A DNA stretch of 64,000 nucleotides from NCBI GenBank assembly GCA_027943335.1, contig BSBK01002049.1, forward strand, positions 434,001 through 498,000, read 5' to 3'. This document shows, piece after piece, positions 1-11,345 of the stretch (position 1 is its first letter; every line of letters starts with the position of its first letter). The translations under genes were made by a program, and so were the position numbers. The DNA is from Chamaecyparis obtusa. Lineage: Eukaryota; Streptophyta; Pinopsida; Cupressales; Cupressaceae. The notes below the pieces were generated by a model, which ran no database searches, had not been told where the DNA came from, and was given only the letters and a program-made list of their open reading frames with translations.

Positions 1-246
1 GATGATATTCCTAAGATCATGGATGGACACAATGTTGTAGACTTTATTGATCTAGATATCTTGCAGAGGCTTGAAGAACTAGAGAGGAAAGAAGGGCTTA
101 GGATGATAGCTAAGGGTGACAAGGACAATGAGATGGGGGAAGTGTAGTTGAATCCTGATGAAAAGGAAGCTCTAGCTGCAATTAGTAAGAAGAAGAAGAT
201 TCTTATCATTGAACATAGATTAAAGAAGAGTACTATAGAGAGATGA
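1..246 (+). pseudogene. NOG1: NOG1 (nucleolar GTP-binding protein 1) C-terminal fragment
   Basis: The + strand frame beginning at base 1 reads a stretch matching the C-terminal half of plant NOG1, the nucleolar GTPase needed for 60S ribosome assembly. Visible landmarks are IMDGHNV, DILQRLEELER and HRLKKST near the end. There is an in-frame TAG at about 145-147 and a TGA right after the HRLKKST block, so it is not functional. The GTPase G motifs are absent because they lie upstream of this segment in the protein. The fragment is cut by the window edge on the left and ends shortly before a long inverted repeat. A second NOG1 piece, from the N-terminal part, sits on the opposite strand at 6,652-6,945. 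The family call is from recognised sequence; the status as a captured or duplicated fragment is inference. Confidence 0.85.
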
Positions 247-272
247 GAAACATAAATGTAGATTTCAAAATA

Positions 273-1152
273 GATGACAAACATAATTGTAGGCATCATG
301 GTAACATTTTTTTGGAGACAACATAATTTAGTTGTATACCCAGACAATGGAGATAAAATTTTGCTCCTCTGATTATAAGTTGACACTACAAGATCAAAAG
401 ACCATAGATAAGGAATAAATTTAGAGAGTAGAGGAGGGCCATAATGACCAAAATAATACAAGAAAAACCTCAAATCAAATGAGGCAACTGCAAACATTTT
501 AATATATTTTTATTATTAAATAATGAAATTTGCATATACTAGTGTTCTAAGCCCCCTCATTACATGATTTATTATTCTAAGCCTCCTCTAACTTACGCAT
601 GTAGAAAATAAAACTACAACCTATTGGGATTGAGAAAAACCTTATAAAACAACAATAGCTAAGAAGGGTCACTTGCCAACATCTATTGAATACATCTGTT
701 GCTTATGAATACAAGGTCCTCCAATAGATGTATTCAATAGATGTTGGAAAGTGATCCTTCTTAGCTATTGTTGTTTTATAAGGTTTGTCTCAATCTAAAT
801 CAATTGTAGTTTCATTTTCTAGATGTGTAAGTTAGAGGGGGCTTACAATAATAAATCATGTAATGAGGGTGCTTAGAACACTAGTATATGAAAATTTCAT
901 TATTTAATAATTCAAATCTATTAAAATGTTTTCAGTTGCCTCATTTATCTAGTTGAGGTTTGTCCAATATTATTTTTATCATTATGGCTTTCCTTCACTC
1001 TCTAAATTTATTCCTCATCTATGGTCTTTGGATCCCACAATGTCAACTTGGAACTAGGGGAGCAGAAGTTGCTCTACATCATCTAGGTATACCACTCAAT
1101 TACATTGTCTCCAAATAAATGTGACCATGATGCCTACAATTATGTTTCTCAT
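273..1152. repeat. Long inverted repeat, arms of about 430 bp with a ~20 bp loop
   Basis: The left arm (273 to about 702) starts with ACATAATTGTAGGCATCATG, and its reverse complement ends the right arm (about 720-1152). The centre is the pair around CATCTATTGAATACATCTG and its complement at 678-745. Internal landmarks match in mirrored order along the arms, for example TAAGAAGGGTCACTT against AAGTGATCCTTCTTA. Mismatches and small indels are scattered through it. It has no coding frame. It could be a foldback (MITE-like) element or a head-to-head duplication, and a transcript through it would form a long double-stranded RNA. Confidence 0.85.
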
Positions 1153-1263
1153 ATTTTGTGTCCCAAGACCCCTTATGACCCTTCACGACCATTTACAATC
1201 CCTAAGAATACATCTTAGAGGTCTTAAAATGTTGTAAAGCATCATAAAAGGCTCCTAGGAGGG

Positions 1264-1325
1264 GCTAGATGAGCTTCCACCTTCACATGGTTGGCCCCGT
1301 TAAGTAGAGAATGTTAAACTATTCT
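1264..1325 (+). repeat. Dispersed ~62 bp repeat, copy 1
   Basis: This block starts GCTAGATGAGCTTCCAC and runs to AAGTAGAGAATGTTAAA. It recurs in the same orientation at 4249-4312 with a few substitutions. Its origin is not recognised. Confidence 0.75.
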
Positions 1326-1686
1326 CAAAAAAAAGAGAAGCTGAATAATTTAAGGTCTCAGTCCATAGACAAATTAAATTATACTTACTATCCAAATTGG
1401 TACATTGATGAGAATCAATGATGGGGAGTGTTAGATTTTGAGAAGAAGTATATGAAGTGGAGGCCATAAGGAATTTTTGTGGAGATTTTCTAGATGTGGA
1501 GATTAGATAGAGTGGCTATATACATATGAGGGTTTCCAGATTGAGCACCAGTGTAGAGATGATGATTCAGAAACCTACGTCTATAAAAACTTCACAAATA
1601 TCCCTTCTTTGGCCTCCACTCATAGCTCTTCTCTGAATCTAGAAACTTTGGATACTATTTCTCATCCATGCACAAAATGTACTAGT

Positions 1687-1815
1687 GCTTGTATAAAATT
1701 ACTTAAATCTAGTAAAGGGTATTGGGAACAGCCTCTAGATTATGAAGGAATTCCATTCTAGTGTGCAAGGTGTATTTAGATAGGGCATCTTGGTGGAAAG
1801 ACGTCTCACACCATC
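1687..1815 (+). pseudogene. LINE (non-LTR retrotransposon) ORF1 zinc-knuckle remnant
   Basis: The + frame shows the motif WEQPLDYEGIPF followed by a knuckle-like CARC...GH pattern. This resembles the end of the DUF4283-type domain and the CCHC knuckle of plant L1-like ORF1 proteins, which bind the element RNA. Two TAG stops interrupt it, one directly before the first Cys and one inside the knuckle, and the final Cys is lost. Flanking sequence from about 1,420 to 2,130 may belong to the same element, but no ORF2 (endonuclease or reverse transcriptase) was found. It is a truncated dead copy. The family call is from motif recognition only. Confidence 0.55.
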
Positions 1816-2174
1816 ATTATATAGTGCAGAATAAGTCAAAGCAACTAAAGATTTTTTCTCAAGCTATGCATGCTGAGACATTGAATTAGGAAATTGGAAA
1901 TGCATGTAAAGTGACCAATGTCATGAAGGGAGTGGATAGTTTGGATGATGGGCATAGTTCTAGAAAGGTAGCAACCACACCAAAGGGAAGAGAAAAAAAA
2001 AGACCTATTGGGTATCGAGACCAAAGGGCTGAGAAAAGAATGTAGCTATCCCTAGTTCGGGCTAGGTTCTAACCTGTTATGATTAATAAAATGACCAATT
2101 ACCATTAAAAAATAAATTTTAGAGTAATGTATAACAAAATACAAAGCTATATATATTAATGCAAAGTAACACCA

Positions 2175-2241
2175 AAAGATAAATATCTAGACTAATCACT
2201 GAGCAAGATGTCATTCGTGATTGCTCTACATATTTATCTTC
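2175..2241. repeat. Short foldback element (hairpin), copy 1
   Basis: The left arm starts AAGATAAATATCTAGAC and pairs with a right arm ending ATATTTATCTT. About 21 of 24 positions match around a ~17 nt loop. A second copy lies at 8042-8110 in the same orientation with better-conserved arms. It looks like a tiny MITE or a small-RNA-type hairpin. Confidence 0.75.
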
Positions 2242-2394
2242 ACTTGTTTTTTTTTAACAAAGTGAAATAATAAGATACAACTTAAGGAAAATTGAATCAA
2301 AAAATGTAAAATTCTAACACACCAATTCAAAAAAAATCATTAAGAAATTCATAACCAAATCTAGTTTGCAAAAGCTGACACAATTGAAACTCAC

Positions 2395-2445
2395 CTTCTC
2401 AATATTTTCTCTAATAGCATACTTGCAAGCCCATTGACAAATGTC
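2395..2445 (-). pseudogene. CDC48: CDC48/p97 exon-end fragment, copy 1
   Basis: The - strand reads [12 protein letters not shown] followed by GTGAG, the exon end plus donor site also seen at 3,068 and 7,496. In CDC48 (hexameric AAA+ segregase) this lies late in the D2 ATPase domain. Upstream on the - strand the match stops after about 17 residues and abuts a fragment from an earlier part of D2, so sequence between them has been deleted. The intron following the donor (about 2,310-2,394) is also shared with the other copies, which shows a genomic rather than a cDNA origin. Confidence 0.8.
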
Positions 2446-2498
2446 TATAATAGAATCAATTTCTCAACTTGAACTTAACTCATAAAAAATTAACACAC

Positions 2499-2738
<240 letters not shown>

Positions 2739-2831
2739 CTACATCAAACTCATAATGAATTTTGTTAGTTAATATATCCTTGCATAGTAGACTTTCTACA
2801 TTAAAAGAAAAGAAAATCAGAAATAATGTAC

Positions 2832-2904
2832 CTCTTGAAGCTCCCTCTTGACACTTTCCAACCCTCCAATATCTTCCCAAGAGACATTTGGAACTTGAAC
2901 CACC
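2832..2904 (-). pseudogene. CDC48: CDC48/p97 D2 first-exon fragment
   Basis: The - strand reads VPNVSWEDIGGLESVKRELQE, the linker that opens the D2 domain in CDC48. It is bounded by an acceptor-like TTGATAG and a donor-like GTAC. It is a clean exon-sized match of 24 codons without a stop. On the - strand it sits downstream of a fragment from a later part of the gene (3,068-3,345), so the overall order is scrambled or duplicated. Confidence 0.85.
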
Positions 2905-2989
2905 TATCAATATTTTTTCAACATTCAAGATACCTATCAATAATAAGATACAAGTTGAGGAAAATTGAATAAAAAAATGTAAAATTCTA

Positions 2990-3339
<350 letters not shown>

Positions 3340-3345
<6 letters not shown>

Positions 3346-3954
3346 CTCTTTAGTTTTTTCTTCATCATATTTATTATATTAGGGATTTCTGGGATATCCT
3401 CATTTGTATCTACAACTATTGCCTTTTTTGTTGCAGGTGCTTTTCCCCTATCCTAAACATCAAATTATGACAAAAATATCAGTAAAACTATCATAATAAC
3501 TCCAAAACCCTAAATAAAATAACATAATAATATAACATTTTTCAACTATCTAATTTGTACAATTTCAATAAGGTTTACCCTTGCTGAAGAATGGGTGGGA
3601 GGAGCATCCCCATTACTTGTATCATGTTGGGGATCCATCCCATCCTGTGACAAAGATTAAATATAAAAACTTCAACGAACTGAAAGCAATAGACTTAGAA
3701 AAAAAACCTTATTAATAAAATGGTATATTGGAGTCATAAACTCGTGGTTAGTTTAAATGGTATATAGTACTTACCACCCTCATGATAGTAACTTTATTTG
3801 TATCTATGCAATTTAAATGATAATCTATTAGCATTTCTTCCCCTACACTTGTTGATTTTATTGCACATACAAAAAACTTGATTCCCCTCATGCGCCTCAA
3901 ATATGCAATTGGGTTTCTTATTAGTTGAGGAAGGTCACATACTATTTATAAAAC
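3340..3954 (-). pseudogene. Three exon-like segments of an unrecognised gene
   Basis: Three segments on the - strand have good splice signals. The first, 3954-3776, lies between TTTTTGCAG and GTAAGT and contains RNPIAYLRRMRGIKFF and VGEEMLIDYHL. The second, 3642-3579, lies between TTGTCACAG and GTAAAC. The third, from 3453, follows GATGTTTAG and reads GKAPATKKAIVVDTNEDI to a TGA near 3,340, directly before CDC48 sequence. The GEE...DY pattern weakly recalls the end of SET methyltransferase domains, but I do not claim that identity. There is a TAA near the start of the first exon. It is probably a fragment of a host gene captured or duplicated together with the CDC48 pieces. Confidence 0.45.
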
Positions 3955-6015
3955 CTGCAAAAAGAAATGATTTCTTAAAAATGCTCTTTGATAAAACTTG
4001 TTTGATTAACTTTGATGGATAATGAAAGAACATTGTTTTAAGTAATTATCTATGAATTTTTTGTATTAATATTGAATTATATGTCATGTTAATGAATATT
4101 GTTATGTGTTAATGAATTCTTGATTAGTGTTTCATAATAATGAATGTTATATAATATAAATGAATGTTATAATTCATAAATGGATGAATGAAGTGTGTAA
4201 TTAGATGTTAATGGGGAATTTAGATTGAAGTCAGGGGGAGGGGGGTGAGGCTAGATGAGCTTCCACTTTCACGTGGTTGGCCTTATTAAGTAGAGAATAT
4301 TAAAGTATTATTGAAACCAAGTGAAGCTCAAACTAACATACCTTCATTATTTAATCAATTTCACTCATTCTAGGTCTTTCCTCATAAGTGCATTTTGAAT
4401 GTGTCATTGTCAGGCAACTATCAAATTAAAAACTAGAAGGGCCAATAGTCAACTTCTCATTGTCATTGTCTGGCATGATTTGACTTCATTTTGTGTAAGT
4501 ATTCTCATATTGAATGTGTCAACCTCTCTTCGCCTAATGTGGATTATTTCATTGGTCTGTGTTTTTGAGTAGGTGAAGTGTTAAATCAGTTCCTATCCTC
4601 TATTCTTAATTCATTCAAACTACAGGAGGGCCTGATAGATATACTCAAGATAGAATTGAATTGTAGTCTAGGCAATTGAACACACTGAGTCTTTGGCTTG
4701 AGAGAAAGAGTTGGGTAATTTTGTTTCTAGAGACCTGCGTAATTGTCCTCAGTGGCCTATTTTTTTTTAACAAGTTATTATAGATAATATCTTTGATGAA
4801 GTAATTGATGTACGCAATGTAAACCAAAATCCGTGCTTAATGCCATTTTGTGCAATTCCTGAGTCATGTTGTTCCAAGATATGCTTAATGAAAGGGATTT
4901 ATTTGTAGCTATTCTATTTCTAGCATCATGCATCAATTTGTAAAATGGTTCACAATAGAAGAAAGGCATAATTTACAAAGAATACAACTGCTCAGATATC
5001 AGTTGGATCTATAAGTAACATAGATATTCTATAGCTAATAGCCTAATACACCTACGTGAATAAATTTACTTGTTGTCCCCTTAGGATTTACTTAAGGTAA
5101 TAGTCCTTATGTGCTCAAAAATCACTTGTTTTAGTGCTGCAATTGTAGATGATTTTATGCATGCATGCAATGACAAGAATTGAACATTAAGATATAGAGA
5201 AATAAAATAAGATAATAATGTAAAGAAGCATGATGTGGTGAAAAATCTTACACAATAGGGTTGTACCTTCCCTTGACATTGTCTCCTTGTGAATTTACAA
5301 GCTTAGTGCCCTTTCCATCCCTTCAAGGACACCAATCAACAACAACAACATAGTAACACTTATATAACAACTCTTCAACTTGGGGAGTTAATAGTCTCTA
5401 CTTCACTCAACTCACAAAACAATTGTTGCCACTACTAAACCTGTTACATATACATGAAGTACACAAAAGTTAGCAAAGACAACATGCATAAAACTAAAAT
5501 GCCAAGAGCCTTTGCAAACACTAAATTCAAAATGCTTCAGTTCTTTAGAATATTGTGGTGTCTATTGTTTGGCTCTTTAATGGACTTTTTTGAGCCTGAT
5601 CAAACCATTCAAGTCTCTTATTCTATTGAGGGTATTTTAAACATTGTTAAATATGTCTGATAAGTTAACTGTTCAATAAAAATCAAATTCCTCAGTTATA
5701 TCTATTAGATGTTGTGAGGGATGTATTCTTCTTGCAATATCTTAGGATTGGGTTTACATTTTTGTTGTCAACCTTCCATATTTTTGTTTATTTCTTTTTA
5801 TTATGGGTAGTTCTTTTGTTATCTCCTCATATTGCTAAATTTTTTTGGTTGTACTTTCTAAATACAAAACTATTTTGTTCACACTAGTCAAAATCCATAT
5901 ATTCATTGTGTTTATTTTGTTACACCCTTCATGACTATAATGTTTAAGTTACGTATTGATGCAATTTTCTAAAGTAGCAAGTTCTATTGTCATTGTTATT
6001 TTTCTAGTGGTTCTG
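3955..6015. other. AT-rich stretch without a recognised gene
   Basis: Apart from the dispersed repeat at 4249-4312 I recognise nothing here. Short open frames on both strands (for example 4,645-4,969 on -) have no recognisable domain. Around 5,200-5,440 there is C-rich sequence of the kind seen in decayed LTRs, but no partner copy was found. Confidence 0.4.
4249..4312 (+). repeat. Dispersed ~62 bp repeat, copy 2
   Basis: Second copy of the block at 1264-1325, starting GCTAGATGAGCTTCCAC. It is preceded by a G-rich run (about 4,230-4,245) that copy 1 lacks. Confidence 0.75.
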
Positions 6016-6100
6016 AGGAAATCAAGAATTATCAAGGAAAGATATTGAGGTGGAAAGGAAAAGTTTCTGAGATGTTACAAATATTGAGTCATCAATCAGG
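6016..6100 (+). pseudogene. Single exon-like segment, unknown gene
   Basis: An 85 bp open segment lies between a pyrimidine-rich TTTTTCTAG acceptor and a GTATAC donor. It reads GSEEIKNYQGKILRWKGK and continues to a Gln-rich end. The mix of Lys, Glu and Ile is typical of real coding sequence, and its neighbours are T-rich like introns. I cannot name the gene, and no neighbouring exon was found. Confidence 0.3.
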
Positions 6101-6651
6101 TATACTTTTTTTTAAGTAATTGCTACATAAATGGTTAAGTTTTCCTGAATTTCTAAAATAAATCATAAAAATTCAGTATCATATTCTTAGCTGCAAGTTC
6201 CAGGTCTTCATACCATAAATTGTAGAGTTCAACTCTTACATGGACAAAGTTGTAGGTTATATTGAACCATTTGTTATCTTTTTTGACTATTTAGTTGTCA
6301 GAAAGATTAAATTCATGTCCTAGTTGTCATTGTGTTTGGGACATGAAGCTTTATTTAACTAAATTAATTCTTTTAATATTGAGATAAGAAATCTACAAAT
6401 AAAGCCTAGACTAGGGACTGCATAGAAAACTATCATATGAAGAACTACTAAAATGGAGGTATCAATGTTCCTTACAAGCAATCCATGTATCAAAATCTAG
6501 TTGTAGGATTGAAATAAAATACAAGATAGAAAAGTTCATAGGCTGATACAAGACACCCACCAAAATATAGACCATCAATTTATAGAACCCTTGCAAGATA
6601 TCCCAAGGAATGACAGGTAGTGAAAACTAGATAGATAGAAAAAAGAACATA
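6101..6651. other. Intron-like stretch, nothing recognised
   Basis: AT-rich sequence between the exon-like segment at 6,016 and the NOG1 fragment. No domain, repeat partner or RNA gene was recognised. Confidence 0.4.
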
Positions 6652-6945
6652 ACCATATGCTAGCTCACCTATTTGAGGTAAGCCAAACTCGGTCCAATTC
6701 TATTGACAATGGTACATATTCGTCTAAGTCCAACAACCTTCAAAGATTTGTAGTGGTAAAGAGAATCTCCATATTTTATCAGCCTAACATAGTCTTTGGC
6801 CACTTTAGCAATGATATTGCGAGCAATATTGATTTGGCCAAGGGCCAACTTGTGGTGATCTTTATCATATAAAACATTTAGTAGATCTCCATAAAATGGA
6901 TGTGCATCATCTTGGTGAGGGAAATGATCTTGGAAGATCTCCATA
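6652..6945 (-). pseudogene. NOG1: NOG1 N-terminal fragment
   Basis: The - strand reads [44 protein letters not shown] and RIGPSLAYL, matching the conserved region of NOG1 before its GTPase domain. It then runs into two TAG codons where CAG (Gln) is expected, and the match fades near 6,655. About 85 residues are otherwise open. A 48 bp spaced duplication (ATCCATTTTATGGAGATCT at both ends) lies at its start, at about 6,884-6,953. It is on the opposite strand from the NOG1 C-terminal piece at 1-246, so the two are not parts of one collinear gene in this window. Confidence 0.85.
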
Positions 6946-7495
6946 AAATGGATGCACACCATACTTATCAGTTGAACTATTCTTTATTTGTTGTAGAATT
7001 GATTGTATAGAATATTTTCCAGTAGGTTTTTTTTTAAAAGAAAGGTTTTCATAGCATTATCTACCACTTGAGAAAAAGTTTCCATAGCTAAATTTACTTG
7101 CCATAGTTAATATTGCTCTAAAGACTTACAAGTTATTAAGTCCTTAGCTAAAGGGCTGATAAACTAAATAAAGTCTCAAACATATGAACAGATAAAAATC
7201 ATATAAGAAAAACTTGGAGCTAAATGGAATAGCATTGGCTATTTGTTAGTAGAAGGTCCTTGCTAGAACAAACACATTTGTCAGTTCATTAAGATGACAA
7301 TTGTGTAATAAGTTTCCTACCTGTATAAGTCATCATCATCTTTATTATCTATTGTAGAAAATACATCTGAAGCACTAGCAAAAGCACCAACAGGTCTATC
7401 TAGAAATCAAAATTCTGACAAACCAGTTCAGAAAAAACCATTAAGAAATTCATAACCAAATCTAGTTTGCAAAAGCCACAATAATTGAAGCTCAC
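6946..7495. other. Non-coding stretch ending in a CDC48 intron copy
   Basis: Most of this shows nothing recognisable. From about 7,408 to 7,495 the sequence repeats the intron found at 2,310-2,394 and 2,980-3,067 (landmark ATTCATAACCAAATCTAG), so the duplicated CDC48 unit includes its intron. Confidence 0.6.
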
Positions 7496-7855
<360 letters not shown>

Positions 7856-8041
7856 CCGCAAACATGCAAACCAATTATGCATCACCAATCATAGCCTATC
7901 TCTCAAATAGTTCAAACAAAATAAAAAAACCCATAGTTTCACATAGAGTAGAGCAGATGGAATGCTAGAGCTGAAAGCAGTCTAGAAAATAGAACAAGCA
8001 TGGACCCACTGGTAACAAGCAGTAGAATGAGTGTGGACACC

Positions 8042-8110
8042 TGAAGATAAATATCTAGACTAATCACCGATCAGGATGCCATTGGTGATTATTCTAGATA
8101 TTTATCTTCA
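8042..8110. repeat. Short foldback element (hairpin), copy 2
   Basis: Nearly perfect inverted repeat of 27 nt arms (26 of 27 match) starting TGAAGATAAATATCTAGAC, with a 15 nt loop. It is the better-preserved copy of the hairpin at 2175-2241. Together the two bracket all CDC48 fragments and the NOG1 N-terminal fragment. Confidence 0.85.
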
Positions 8111-8239
8111 ATTTTTTTTATAAACATTCCATATGTTGTCAAATTGTCAACTAACCATGGTCGACATTTCAACTCATCATCATCAAAAGTTTGACATAGT
8201 TTGGTCTAAAAATCCACCATTCTCTGTCGAAATGTGGCA

Positions 8240-8455
8240 TCGTGGGTTTGGCATCCTGATCGGAGCTGCCAAATATTTTCACCAATATTGGTCTAAAGTG
8301 TGATGAACGTTGGTCGCAATATGACCATCATGAGTTTGGCATTCTGGTTGGAGCTACCAAATATTTCAACCAATATTGGTCAAAATATGATCACCGTGAG
8401 TTGGGCATCCTGGTCAGAGTGGCCAAATATTTTGACCAATATTTATCTAAATTTT
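8240..8455. repeat. Three imperfect tandem units containing a palindrome
   Basis: Units begin near 8,246, 8,334 and 8,398. Each carries a GTTTGGCATCCTG-like start, a TGCCAAATATTT core, and ACCAATATTGGT or a decayed form (8281-8292, 8369-8380, about 8,435). The 12 bp palindrome is perfect in the first two units. TTTGGCA and TGCCAAA within a unit can also pair. Confidence 0.7.
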
Positions 8456-8730
8456 GACTAACTATGGTTGAATGATCGACTAATATATCACCACTTTCTA
8501 ATGTTATTTTCGACCAAGATTGGCCTCATTTTCAACCAAAATTAGCATCAAACATTCTATGATTAAAGAGATATGTCGATATTTCTATGACAAAATAGTG
8601 ACCAATTAGTTGGTTGAGTGTTTGACCCATTTGGGCAGAAACTTTGACCAATACAACATAAAAAAAAGGTGCAAAATGTACTAGTGGTGGTAGATTGTGA
8701 TCTAACCTGCAATTGCATAGGGTTTTCAAG

Positions 8731-8776
8731 ATGGTCCATGGGAAGCAAGATGTGGATCTAGGATTGGCAGACATGT
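8731..8776 (+). pseudogene. Start of old Gypsy element J gag (5' piece)
   Basis: An open + strand segment starts with the ATG at 8731 (MVHGKQDVD). It is interrupted by the insertion of element A at 8,777 and resumes in frame after the duplicated CATGT at 21,032 (FRQLDSWLGVVE), up to the B insertion at 21,078. The body of this gag and its protease follow at 26,374-27,307. The reading across the two insertions supports J as the pre-existing host of both. The exact start codon and the location of the J 5' LTR are not established. Confidence 0.6.
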
Positions 8777-11204
8777 TGTTAGCACCTTAAAAAATTTCAT
8801 GGCTCTAGCCCTTTTCTCCTAGTCTCTGCAGTTATTTTTAGGTCCCTGGCATAAACCCTAAGCTTAGAATACTCAGAAATCTAGTCGTTGTGTTCAAAAA
8901 TCCCTTTGTATTGCCCTAGCCCTATTCTAATTTCATGTTACCTTTTCAGGACACTTAAGTCTCTAAAATGCATATGCTAAATTGTTAACCTCTTTTCCGC
9001 ATGATCATGTGAACCTTTTTCATGTTATGTGATCATGCGACTATGGTTTTATGTTGGACCCTTTGTTTTATTTCCCTAAGTCTTGGATAAATATTTTTCC
9101 TAAGTCAGTGCCTTAATATTTCCTATGTTTTTGGCTTAGTGTTTCTCAGGCCCAGTCTTTCTGATAGCTTCTCAATCTGATAGTTGTCGTTAAAGCCCAA
9201 AGGTTTTGTCAGAGGCTTGCACTTTTGCGACGACCATTGATTCTCTTTCATGATGTTACCTTTCTTTGCAGATGGGTCCACTACTACATGTACACAAATG
9301 GTGGCCTTTGATTGGTCCATGTATTAATGACTTGGTGTTTTTCAGTGGGACTCTATTTTTGGATGCGTCAGAGGGTCCTGATGTGGTCAATTAATCAATG
9401 GTTGGTGTAAGTTCTTATGAGATGTGTCAGAGGTTTAAGTTCTTGCACCGATAGTTGATTTCATATCCTATTAGAAGGTTGTTAGGGTAGGGTAAGATTC
9501 TTCGATTGATAGTTGTCTCATGATATGGAAGAACATTGGAGAGCTATGCAAAGATGAGACAACCATTGATCATCTTGATGTGGGCCCAGTGAAATTTTCT
9601 CAGTCTTTTGGTGGTCCTGATAAAATGTTTGGTGGTTCTGACAATTTTCAATGCTTTTCACTCATTCACGAAATGAGATGGCAGTATTCTAAAAGGGTTG
9701 GTGATTCAACAAGTGTGTATTCATGTAATCACTAAACTATTTGGCAAATAGATAAAGTTCTTCATGAACTAATGAAAGCCTTCGATCACCAGTTTGCCAG
9801 ATGTAGCTGAGATGAGCTAGGTTTCCTTTGTTCTCTAAGTCATAGAGTTAAAGGTGGGTTAAGTTTTTCATTGCATGAAAAAGAAATGCCTTGTCACATG
9901 TTCACTAGGAGTTGACCTGAGGATGGCAGTTGAGTTAAGGACATAAAGCTTGTGAAATAAAGAAATCTAACGGTTGCAATATAAAGTTGGCCCAGATTTA
10001 AATTATGACCATCGATTCGCTACTGGCGCTTGAAAGTGACCTTTTTTTTTCAAATTCAAAATTTTTAGGGTTTCTCAATGATAGAAAGGACTAAAATTGA
10101 ATGCCTTCATGACTGGATTTGATTTGTTTGGTGGCGCTTGTAGTTGCAGTGTGGTCCAGGGTGTTCCATGATTGTCTGCAGGGGTCTGTATTATGTTTTT
10201 GTGCTCGAGGCATGCTACAGGTGGCTGAATAGGTTGACATTTTGGGCATTTTTGTGGTTCTCAGTACCTTCTTAGTGATATTTGTCATGATTGAGGATCA
10301 CTCCGGGATTTTCTTTCTCCTAGTTGCCTGGGTTTCTTCCCCTAGAATAAATTTGTGACCATTTCTAGTTGGTTGGGTGGCTGAAACCCTTACCCTAGTC
10401 ACCTGAAGCTTGATGCATCCTCTTTCAGGATTCCAAGGTGACTAATGGTGGTATATATTGAAAAATATGATATCTTGTAAGGGTTTTTGTTGATGGTATT
10501 ATACTAAGCAAGGAGAGCCTGGATTTTGGGTTTGCTTCTTTGGCATTTTGTTGTTTGATAATGTATTGATTCTGCAAGTCTTAATGAGAATATAGTTGAA
10601 TTCCAATCTCATAGTGGTGTATATCTTTTTGTTTTGTTCTTGAGCTCATATATGTTAATTTCAAAAAGTGGGTTAGCATATGGTAAACAAAGAGTATTTT
10701 GAGATTATCTTTGAGTTCCTAACAAAGTTAGGATTAAAGTCTTTCAGGTAGTCTTAGTGAGTTCATGGTGTGATAAGAATTTGATGTCCTGATATGTGAG
10801 TGAGAGGGATAATAGGAAAAGCACTTATCCTGAATTCAAGTGTGTTTGAGTTAGGGTCTTCAGTTGATGTATGCTATTAGGTGACTCTATGCCCTGGGTA
10901 AGGCACTGATCCTTTCTCTAGATGCAGTCCATCATCATCAATCACACACAAATTAAATGATAAAATCTTTAATTAGTTAGTAAAGGACATAGTTGTATAA
11001 TATTTTGAATTCCTTTGAAGAAGTGAATCAAGGGTACACCCACCTAAGCATTAAGGATCAAAGTGTAGGAGGATCTCAGTGTTGATCCTTGTTAATTAGC
11101 CCTCTTCCTTGTAGACTTTAGAGTGATGATAGAGTCAAAGTTATATTAAAGTTATCCATCAAAGTATAAATCTACAAGTTGAAGATCAAAGGGATCTCCC
11201 AACA
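8777..11204 (+). repeat. Element A 5' LTR
   Basis: 2,428 bp, starts TGTTAGCACC and ends CTCCCAACA. It carries a TATA-like box at 9979-9986 and an inverted repeat near 8,998-9,042 (GATCATG pair). Several CG sites present in the 3' copy are TG or CA here, consistent with methylation decay. Confidence 0.95.
9979..9986 (+). promoter_or_regulatory. Candidate TATA box of element A LTR
   Basis: ATATAAAG about 1.2 kb into the LTR; it is kept unchanged in the 3' LTR at 19807-19814 despite surrounding divergence. Role inferred from sequence and position only. Confidence 0.45.
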
Positions 11205-11207
11205 AAA

Positions 11208-11225
11208 TGGTGACTCTACTGGGGA
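11208..11225 (+). promoter_or_regulatory. Primer-binding site of element A
   Basis: TGGTGACTCTACTGGGGA starts 3 bp after the 5' LTR, where the tRNA primer for minus-strand DNA synthesis pairs. It matches the TGGCGACTC-type PBS of plant Tat elements. I do not assign the tRNA. Elements D and E carry the same PBS type. Confidence 0.8.
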
Positions 11226-11290
11226 GAGTCTAGAGATAAAAGTTTTCAAAGTGCACTCTTGTTTTCCTATTGTATTCAGTTAAAGGATTT

Positions 11291-11311
11291 CCCATCTAGG
11301 TGGGTGGTGAC
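11291..11311 (+). other. Leader hairpin followed by a second PBS-like motif (element A)
   Basis: CCCATCTAGGTGGG can fold on itself and is directly followed by TGGTGAC, echoing the PBS about 90 bp upstream. The equivalent arrangement is present in D (43093-43119) and E (36871-36896), read on the - strand. Confidence 0.5.
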
Positions 11312-11345
11312 ATGAAAGGTTAAGAACCAGTGTCATAAGTTTCTT

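Noticed and set aside
273..1152. CRISPR-like or tandem repeat array
   Set aside because: The repeat is a single inverted pair, not a spaced direct array, in a plant-type sequence.
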